From: Bugula neritina | Lineage: Eukaryota > Bryozoa > Gymnolaemata > Cheilostomatida > Bugulidae | Assembly: GCA_964035545.1 (NCBI GenBank) | Contig: OZ037768.1 | Span: forward strand, 729,501 to 793,500 | Length of the DNA stretch: 64,000 bases | Reading direction: 5' to 3' | In this document: positions 56,612 through 64,000 of the stretch, in pieces | How the letters are laid out: the number at the start of each line of letters is the position of its first letter | Position numbering within the stretch: position 1 is the stretch's first letter | The notes under the pieces: model-generated | What the model was told of the DNA's origin: nothing | The model's input: only the letters and a program-made list of their open reading frames with translations | Database searches by the model: none | Translations under genes and position numbers: made by a program

Positions 56612-59600
56612 ATGACATCTCCGAAGAAGCTGAGAGATTTGATTCGGGAGATCCGAGCTGCAAAGACTCAAGCCGAGGAGCGGGCAGTTGTGAATAAGGA
56701 GACTGCTGACATCAGAAATAACTTCCGAGATGAAGACAGTACCTACAGATGCAGGAACGTAGCTAAGCTACTCTACATATACATGCTGGGATATGATGCT
56801 CACTATGGTCAGGTGGGTTTCCCAATATTTAGTGGCTTTATTTGCAAAGTATTCCTGCTTCAAGTTCTCCCAGTCAATTGACTTTGACTTTCTTTTCAGT
56901 TAGAATGTATGAAGCTGATTGCCTCCCCTCGTTTCACAGACAAGCGTATCGGCTACCTGGGTGCCATGTTGTTACTAGATGAAAGGGCAGACGTGCACAT
57001 ACTGGTTACTAACTGCTTGAAAAGGTTTCTGTCTCCTTCTACGCTCAAACTTGTCAATTATTTATCTTATATTTAGTGACTTGCGCATAGAATAGTTATA
57101 ATATATAATATTGTATACACTATATTATATATTACTTCATTTATTATATTTTATATGTTATCCAATACATTATATATTAATTTATAAATTATATGTTACT
57201 TTAAATATTGTAGATATATAGATGGTATATTACATTAGAATTAGACATGAGCGTGATATTATATTGAAATCATTGTAATATATTGTCCATTACACTGCTA
57301 TATACTAAGGATATTGTCCATTACACTGCTATATACTAAAGATATGTGGTGAAATGGTGTAGAATACAACATGTTTTACAGTGACTTAAACCACAATACT
57401 CAGTACATTGCCGCACTAGCTCTCTGCACACTCGGTAACATTGCCTCCCCTGAGATGGGAAGGGACCTGGCCGGGGAGATAGAAAGGGTCATCAAGTCTT
57501 CTAATGCATATCTTAAGAAAAAAGCCATTCTCTGTGCTGTGAAAATAGTTAGAAAGGTGAGTTGGTGCGACTAGGATTCTGTGCTCTGATTGGCCGAATG
57601 TTCTGTGTTCTGATTGGCTAAATTTGCTTCGTTCCACTAACTCTTCAACCCATGCAGCCTTTTACCTGGCGCCTATTATTTTTCCTAAGTTGACTTTACA
57701 GAGTATACAGTTGAGTTTCAATTTATATACAGTGGAAGAGCTGTTGAGTCGCTAGGGATGTACGGAGATCACATCATAAGCTTAGTGCTGCACCAGTTTC
57801 GGTTTTGTTTACACTTGGATACAATCATACTTGTATTTTATTGGAAAATGAAACTACTGATTGGCATTTTTCTATGTAACAAGCAGGCTTGTCCCACGTG
57901 TATTGTAGTTATCACTGCTAGTGCTGGACTGGTCCTAGTTATACTGCTAGAGCTGGACTGGTCCTAGTTATACTGCTAGAGCTGGACTGGTCCTAGTTAT
58001 ACTGCTAGAGCTGGACTGGTCCTAGTTATACTGCTAGAGCTGGACTGGTCCTTATTATTGTTATTATTGCAGGTGCCGGAACTAATGGAGATGTTCATAC
58101 CGTGCACCAGGTCACTACTGAATGAAAAGAATCACGGAGTTCTACTTAGTGCTGTAGCTCTCATCACAGAGATGTGTAGACTTAGTCCTGATACTCTCAA
58201 TCACTTTAGAAAGGTGGGTCCTCGGGCTTACCTAGCACAGCATGACTATTTCACTCTGCCATTCCACTAACCACTTCACTGTCGTTCATCTGGAGGTAGT
58301 GTTAGTGTGTATTCAGTGATACATTGGGGGACCCTTTCTGATATGTTGGTTATCTGATAAGACTCTGCCTATCATAGACACGCCCCCCTTCTCTGTGTGT
58401 AGAGTATAAAGTATAGTATATAGTACTGTGTGTAGAGTATACAGTATATAGTGCTGTGTGTAGAGTATACAGTATATAGTATATAGTACTGTGTGTAGAG
58501 TATATAGTATATAGTACTGTGTGTAGAGTATATAGTATATAGTACTGTGTGTAGAGTATATAGTGTATTGTGTACCAGCAGTATTGTAGTGCCATCTAAT
58601 TCTATATATAGACAAGGCTTCACTATAAACAATAATAATGCCGAATTTCTACATGTGCACTGCCCTAGACACTTAAGTAGACTCTCTCTCTCTCTCTCTC
58701 TCTAAGCACAACTATAGCTCCTGGTGTTGTGTATTGCTGCCAATGCTGTGTATTGCTGCCAATGCTGTGTATTGCTGCCAATGCTGTGTATTGCTGCCAA
58801 TGCTGTGTATTGCTGCCAATGCTGTGTATTGCTGTCAATGCTGTGTATTGCTGCCGTTGTTTTATAGTCGGTGCCTCTGTTAGTCCGGATATTAAAGAAC
58901 TTAATAATGGCGGGATATTCTCCTGAACATGACGTGTCCGGTATCAGTGATCCCTTCCTTCAGGTAACTTACCTCTGCCTTCAGGTAGATAACTTACCTC
59001 TACCTTCAGGTAGATAACTTACCTCTGCCTTCAGGTAGATAACTTACCTCTGCCTTCAGGTAGATAACTTACCTCTACCTTCAGGTAGATAACTTACCTC
59101 TACCTTCAGGTAGATAGCTTACCTCTACCTTCAGGTAGATAACTTACCTCTACCTTCAGGTAGATAACTTACCTCTACCTTCAGGTAGATAACTTACCTC
59201 TACTTTCAGGTAGATAACTGCCCTTAGTATCCTGTGTATGTCTCTGTAGACCAGGATATTGAAGTTACTACGGCTACTTGGTTGCCATGACGATGAGGCT
59301 AGTGAGGTAATGAATGACATCTTGGCACAGGTGGCCACCAACACTGAGAGCAGCAAGAATGTGGGCAATGCCATCTTGTATGAGACGTGCAGCACCATCA
59401 TGGATATCAATTCAGAGAGTGGGCTGCGGGTTCTAGCAGTCAACATTCTCGGCCGATTCCTCCTCAATAATGACAAAAATATAAGGTGTGTGTAATATAA
59501 GGTGTGTGTAATATAAGGTGTGTGTAATATAAGGTGTGTGTAATATAAGGTGTGTGTAATGTAAGGTGTGTGTAATATAAAGTGTGTGTAATATAAGGTG

Positions 59601-62600
59601 TGTGTGTAATATAAGGTGTGTGTAATATAAGGTGTGTGTAATATAAGGTGTGTGTAATATAAGGTGTGTGTAATATAAGGTGTGTGTAATATAAGGTGTG
59701 TGTAATATAAGGTGTGTGTAATATGCCAGTTGGTAATACGTGAGTTTGTAATATACGAGTAACAACGTATTCATATGGTTTGGTGTTGTCACTTGTGATT
59801 AGAATCAGAGTTGATATTGAAGTGTCTAATAATTTCCATTGACTGCTTTCTAATTATCATTTGTGAGTATCAACTTTAGCTGATGCTAGAATGTTGTTTA
59901 TATGATGTATGTTTACATGAAGTTGTGTGTTACAACTCTAGCATTCTACTAGTGCACGTGTTGTACTCACATGAGATTGGATACATGAACACCACATGTA
60001 GGTATAGTATACATATGCATAGTATACATAGTCCTAATACACCTCCGTATGTACACTGCAGGTACGTAGCTTTAAGTACACTTCTCAAGGTCATCAATGT
60101 GGACCACAATGCAGTGCAAAGACACAGAAGTACCATCGTTGATTGTCTAAGAGACGTTGACAGCACCATAAAAAAGTAGGTTTATCCACATACCACGTAG
60201 CTCACATGGCAATATATGTACAGTGTGTGGTGGTTGTACAGTGTGTGGTGCTTGTATACTGTGTGGTGCTTGTATACTGTGTGGTGCTTGTACAGTGTGT
60301 GGTGCTTGTATACTGTGTGGTGCTTGTATACTGTGTGGTGGTTGTACAGTGTGTGGTGCTTGTATACTGTGTGGTGGTTGTACACTGTATGGTGGTTGTA
60401 GACTGTGTGGTGGTTGTACAGTGTATGGTGGTTGTACACTGTGTGGTGGTTGTACACTGTGTGGTGGTTGTACACTGTGTGGTGGTTGTACACTGTGTGG
60501 TGGTTGTATACTGTGTGGTGGTTGTACACTGTGTGGTGGTTGTACACTGAGTGGTGGTTGTACACTGTATGGTGGTTGTACACTGTGTGGTGGTTGTACA
60601 CTGTGTGGTGGTTGTACAGTGTGTGGTGGTTGTATACTGTGTGGTGGTTGTACAGTGTGTGGTGGTTGTACACTGTGTGGTGGTTGTATACTGTGTGGTG
60701 GTTGTATACTGGGTGGTGGTTGTATACTGTGTGGTGGTTGTACACTGTATGGTGGTTGTACACTGTGTGGTGGTTGTATACTGTGTGGTGGTTGTAGACG
60801 AGCCATGGAACTGAGTTTCGCCCTCATCAATGAAAACAACGTGCGAGGTATGATGAAAGAGCTGCTAGAGTTCATCGTAGTTTGTGATGATGACTTTAAG
60901 GCTGATGCTGCCTCCAATATTGTGGCGGCAGCAGAGAAATATGCTCCTAACAAGAGATGGCATGTTGACACTGTTCTCAAGGTTAGTTTCTCATCAATGG
61001 TAGTGCACTCTCGTCTCTGACATCACTACTTAAAGTGTAGTACTCTGTGACATCACTACTTAATGTGTAGCATATATTGACACATCATTTGACAGGTGTT
61101 GACATGTGCTGGTCAGCATCTACGAGATGATGTCATCTACAACATGTGTCAGCTAGTAGCCAGCACCAGCGAACTTCATCAGTACAGGTATTATATTACT
61201 ATATACATATTATATTACTATACGCATATTATATTACTATATACATATTATATTACTATATACATATTATATTACTATATACATATTATATTACTATATA
61301 CATATTATATTACTATACACATTATATTACTATATTATCACTATATGTTTGTAGTGTACAGAGACTGTTTCTAGCGCTGAAAGAAGACCCGACACAGCAA
61401 GCTCTCTCCCAAGTAGCCTGTTGGTGTGTGGGAGAATACGGAGACATCCTAGTACATGGCACGTCGGAAGAAGCCGACCCTATTCAGGTCTGTACGGCAT
61501 TTCCTGTTCTAACTATCCTGTACTTGACACGGGAATTCTTATTCCCTTCTTAATTTGATACGTTTCCTCAGTTGGGACTGTGGAGAGTTTAGTTATGTCT
61601 TGTGTGAGCATACAATTGACCTCTACAAGGTTCTCTCTGTTACTTGGTGTAGATATCAGAGGATGAGGTGTTGGACGTGTTGGAGAAGACTCTAGTCTCT
61701 AGCCTCTCCTCCGTCATATCCAAGGAGTACGCACTCAACGCCCTCGTCAAACTCAGCACCAGGTTCAGTCAGACGGTGGATCGGGTCAAGGCCATAGTCC
61801 ACCCGTACGCCTCCTCCACCGACATAGAGCTGCAGCAGCGTGCTGCCGAGTTCTCTCACCTCTTCGGCACTTTCTCTGAGCTACGCAACGGCCTGCTGGA
61901 GAGGATGCCTCTCATTGGTCAGTATCTCGTCTCTCATTGGTCAGTATCTCGCCTCTCATTGGTCAGTATCTCACTTCTCATTAGTCAGTATCTCGCCTCT
62001 CATTGGTCAGTATCTCGCCTCTCATTGGTCAGTGTAACTCTCTTCTTACTGGTCAGTGTCTCACTTCTCATTAGTTAGTGTCATCCAATGAAATGAAGTG
62101 TTGCAAATAATCAGGGAGATGCTGAGTCAGTTGTGTATAAAGGCTAGTTATACTTCTCTTGTGTAATAAAACTCTTCCTTCTGTGCAGAATCCAAATCAA
62201 CTCTAGTCAATGGAGAAGGAGAGGCAAATCTCTCTGAGATGGAGCAGCAGGCGGACCTGCTAGGTGGGGGCGGGACTAGTCCTGTGAAATCCTCCCCCTT
62301 TGACGGTCTTTCTCCGCCTACTTCAACACAACAGGTAGTACCTGTGTACTGTGTGTATAGTAATGTGTATATAGTACTGGGTGTGTATAGTGTATGTGTA
62401 TATAGTACTGTGTGTATAATATACGTCACTTGTAATGTTAATAATGACCAGCTGCATCGCGTATGCATTGAGTTACTTGTTAATTGCATGATGAATGATG
62501 AATCAATAACTACTTGATTATCTCCTAATATTACTTTCGAATTGTTGGTACAAGTGCACTATGAATTGTGTTAGCAGAGTTCCAGCGTGCTAGACTTGTT

Positions 62601-63931
62601 AGGGGACCTCTCCTCCACCCCCACAATGCCAGTAACAAGTAGCCTGGGGCCCACCAGCTCTGGAGGTGACATCCTGGACCTGCTTGGGGGCACTTCCAGC
62701 ACGTCTTCACCCGCAATGAACAGCAATCCTGGTGAGTTGCCACGGTAACTGCTCATCGTGAAGGAACTGAAACTCATTCCAATGAGAATACTAACTCAAC
62801 TCTACTAGTTGTGTGTAGAAGTTGTCTTCTTTCTCACTGTCTATTCACAGCGTATAATAGTTGTGTTCTCCTGTAGCCCTGAACAACCCTATGGACCTGC
62901 TAAGTAGTCTGGGGCTAGGCACCGCCCCCACAACTACCCCGACTTCTAACATCATGTCAGCCCAGCCACCGTCTATGATGGGTTATGATTTCACTGGCCC
63001 AGGCTTGCTGGGAGATGGAACCAACGGCGAAGGTGAGTTCACTCGTGTGACACTTGTGTGACATTGTGGAGTACTTGTGTGACATTGTAACACTTGTGTG
63101 ACTGTGACACTAGTGTGACTGTCAACTTGCTAGTGTTACTGTGGTGTTTGAAAAATTGATATGGAACCACCTATATTATACAACCTTGTTCTACTCCACT
63201 CTATATATAACACATATTATTCTACTCTACTCTATATATAACAACTTCTTGCAGCCTCCTCTATCCCCTCCATGGAAGGTTACAATAAGAATGGTCTAGT
63301 CATCAACTTTGACTTCAGTCGTCAGCCCGGCAGCACCGACCTCACCGTCACCATGACAGCCGTCTACAACGGCAGCACAGAAATCACAGACTTTGTGTTT
63401 CAGGCTGCCGTCCCTAAATCATTCCGTCTCGACCTTCAGCCTCCTTCTGGCAACAAGATTGCGGCGTTCGGTATGGGTAACGTCACGCAGAAGATGCTCA
63501 TCAAGAATCCAAACAAGGTGAATATCAGACTGTTGGGTTTAGCAGTTGTCTCCTCTTCTTCTCTCTTCTCAGCAGCAGAATGTCGTAACCTCGGGTTACA
63601 CTGTGTAGATAATATACTACAGATCTCAATCATTCTATAAAAGAAAATGTTGCTATTGGCTCTTCAAGTATCTTTTATGCATTTTGTCTCAAAAAGATAA
63701 CAAACCTCATTAGAATCAATAGGAAAACTTATTTTCTTCAATGATGTATTGAGAATTATAGGAGATTAAATTTCAGTCATAGTTTAATGAAATGTTTAGT
63801 CATAGTTAGTTGTAATTTCTCTTTCGCAGCAACAACTAAAGTTAAGGTTGCGTCTTCAGTACAAGTTGGAAGGAAAGACAGTCAGTGAAATAGACGACGT
63901 TAAGAATATTCCGGAAGCTACGTGGAACTGA
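56612..63931 (+). CDS. AP1G1: AP-1 complex subunit gamma (gamma-adaptin), 16 exons
   Basis: Large subunit of the AP-1 adaptor, which builds clathrin coats at the trans-Golgi network and endosomes. Exons: 56612-56812, 56900-57024, 57382-57556, 58073-58213, 58868-58963, 59250-59485, 60062-60175, 60798-60981, 61096-61187, 61355-61487, 61653-61917, 62189-62334, 62578-62731, 62877-63032, 63255-63517, 63830-63931. All phases agree, giving 860 aa (human 822). The trunk (about 1-587) has family blocks [48 protein letters not shown] and [15 protein letters not shown]. The hinge (about 588-740) holds clathrin-box-like [14 protein letters not shown] and MDLLSSL. The ear (about 740-860) has [22 protein letters not shown] and a Trp near the end. 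The start was chosen at the first ATG before [16 protein letters not shown]. At least five introns bear splice-junction minisatellites. Confidence 0.95.
57915..58050. repeat. 29-bp minisatellite, AP1G1 intron 3
   Basis: Nearly five copies of GCTAGAGCTGGACTGGTCCT followed by AGTTATACT, ending about 25 nt before the acceptor of the exon at 58073. Confidence 0.9.
58395..58572. repeat. GTGTGTAGAGTATATAG repeat, AP1G1 intron 4
   Basis: About six copies of a 27-36-bp unit (TACTGTGTGTAGAGTATATA plus AGTATAT segments). It does not touch an exon. Confidence 0.85.
58727..58858. repeat. 19-bp minisatellite, AP1G1 intron 4
   Basis: Seven copies of AATGCTGTGTATTGCTGCC close to the acceptor of the exon at 58868, preceded by a (TC)n run at 58681-58703. 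The last unit merges with the TTGTTTTATAG acceptor region. Confidence 0.9.
58958..59225 (+). repeat. 25-bp minisatellite of CAG/GTAGAT junctions, AP1G1 intron 5
   Basis: The exon ends CCTTCCTTCAG with donor GTAACTTACC. The array repeats CTACCTTCAG directly followed by GTAGATAACTTACCT, about ten times. Each unit therefore has a pyrimidine-rich acceptor joined to a donor with nothing between. The real acceptor (CTCTGTAG at 59249) is outside the array. Confidence 0.95.
59479..59722 (+). repeat. 16-bp minisatellite of AATATAAG/GTGTGTGT junctions, AP1G1 intron 6
   Basis: The exon ends AAAAATATAAG with donor GTGTGTGT, and the next 15 or so units are exact AATATAAGGTGTGTGT copies. The last exonic bases plus the donor are the repeat unit. 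The first donor is the one that keeps phase 2 with the next exon. Confidence 0.97.
60222..60797 (+). repeat. 18-bp minisatellite abutting a splice acceptor, AP1G1 intron 7
   Basis: About 32 copies of TGTGTGGTGGTTGTACAC and variants (CTTGTATAC early, GTTGTACAC later). The exon acceptor GGTGGTTGTAG is a unit with C changed to G. One internal unit (near 60395) has the same TGTAG change. The 18-nt unit keeps frame, so the array is open into the exon as a Cys/Gly repeat, but reading on from the upstream exon stops at TAG. Confidence 0.95.
61183..61345 (+). repeat. 19-20-bp minisatellite starting at a splice donor, AP1G1 intron 9
   Basis: The exon ends AGTACAG with donor GTATTATATTACTATATACA. About seven further copies of TACATATTATATTACTATA follow. 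The unit is the donor region with AGG changed to AT, so most copies have lost the GT. Confidence 0.9.
61910..62080 (+). repeat. 22-bp minisatellite of CTCATTG/GTCAGT junctions, AP1G1 intron 11
   Basis: The exon ends CCTCTCATTG with donor GTCAGTATCTCG. The array repeats CCTCTCATTGGTCAGTATCT about seven times with some TTAGTCAG variants, duplicating at least nine exonic bases plus the 5' splice site. Confidence 0.95.
63050..63130. repeat. Short GTGTGACATTGTGACACTT repeat, AP1G1 intron 14
   Basis: Five degenerate copies of ACTTGTGTGACATTGT-type units starting about 15 nt past the donor GTGAGTTCACTCGTGTGACAC, which itself resembles the unit. Confidence 0.7.
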
Positions 63932-64000
63932 GCCAATCACCTATTTTCTACTAAATTATTCCTACGCATGTGTTTTGTACGGATGACCTGTAGTTGAATG

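Noticed and set aside
60147-60980. 277-codon minus-strand frame of PPHSVQ repeats
   Set aside because: Antisense of the 18-bp intron array and of an AP1G1 exon.

Overview
The window is a piece of an intron-rich animal nuclear genome, most likely an invertebrate or early-branching metazoan; I cannot name the species. The evidence is six reconstructable multi-exon genes of typical eukaryotic families with GT-AG introns, phase-consistent exon joins and no prokaryotic signals. Coding sequence is conserved. Intergenic DNA is AT-rich, and introns are crowded with minisatellites.

Layout: (1) 1-1797 (+): a minisatellite, then the last four exons of an unrecognised gene. (2) 2236-12400 (-): a complete 23-exon SKI2-type RNA helicase (SKIC2/SKIV2L), 1192 aa. 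(3) 13244-18503 (-): a young Ty3/gypsy-type LTR element with identical 352-bp LTRs. It has gag, a pol frame with protease and an integrase zinc-binding region but no reverse transcriptase, and a third, apparently spliced, zinc-finger ORF. (4) 19106-20608 (-): a UBE2E-type ubiquitin-conjugating enzyme, 219 aa. (5) 23941-35089 (+) and about 37085-44015 (+): two tandem USP4/11/15-type deubiquitinases, 902 and about 651 aa. The second lost the large catalytic-domain insert and carries a TIR transposon in an intron. (6) 44491-54391 (-): an Ajuba/LIMD1/WTIP-type three-LIM protein with an unusual long C-terminal tail. (7) 56612-63931 (+): a complete gamma-adaptin (AP-1 complex), 860 aa.

Functionally the genes are housekeeping or signalling: cytoplasmic 3'-5' mRNA decay (SKIC2), ubiquitin conjugation and removal (UBE2E and two USPs), junction/Hippo-type scaffolding (LIM protein) and clathrin-coated vesicle traffic (AP1G1). 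Apart from the E2 lying next to two DUBs, nothing in the order implies a shared pathway.

The most striking pattern is in the introns. At least a dozen minisatellites sit directly against an exon, and their unit contains a copy of that exon's own splice junction (5' or 3' splice site, often with a few exon bases). The arrays therefore look seeded by tandem duplication of splice junctions and present rows of decoy or AG/GT ratchet-like splice sites. In one DUB intron the array is open and in frame from exon to exon. All exon coordinates were deduced by eye from splice consensus, phase and family similarity, not from transcripts.
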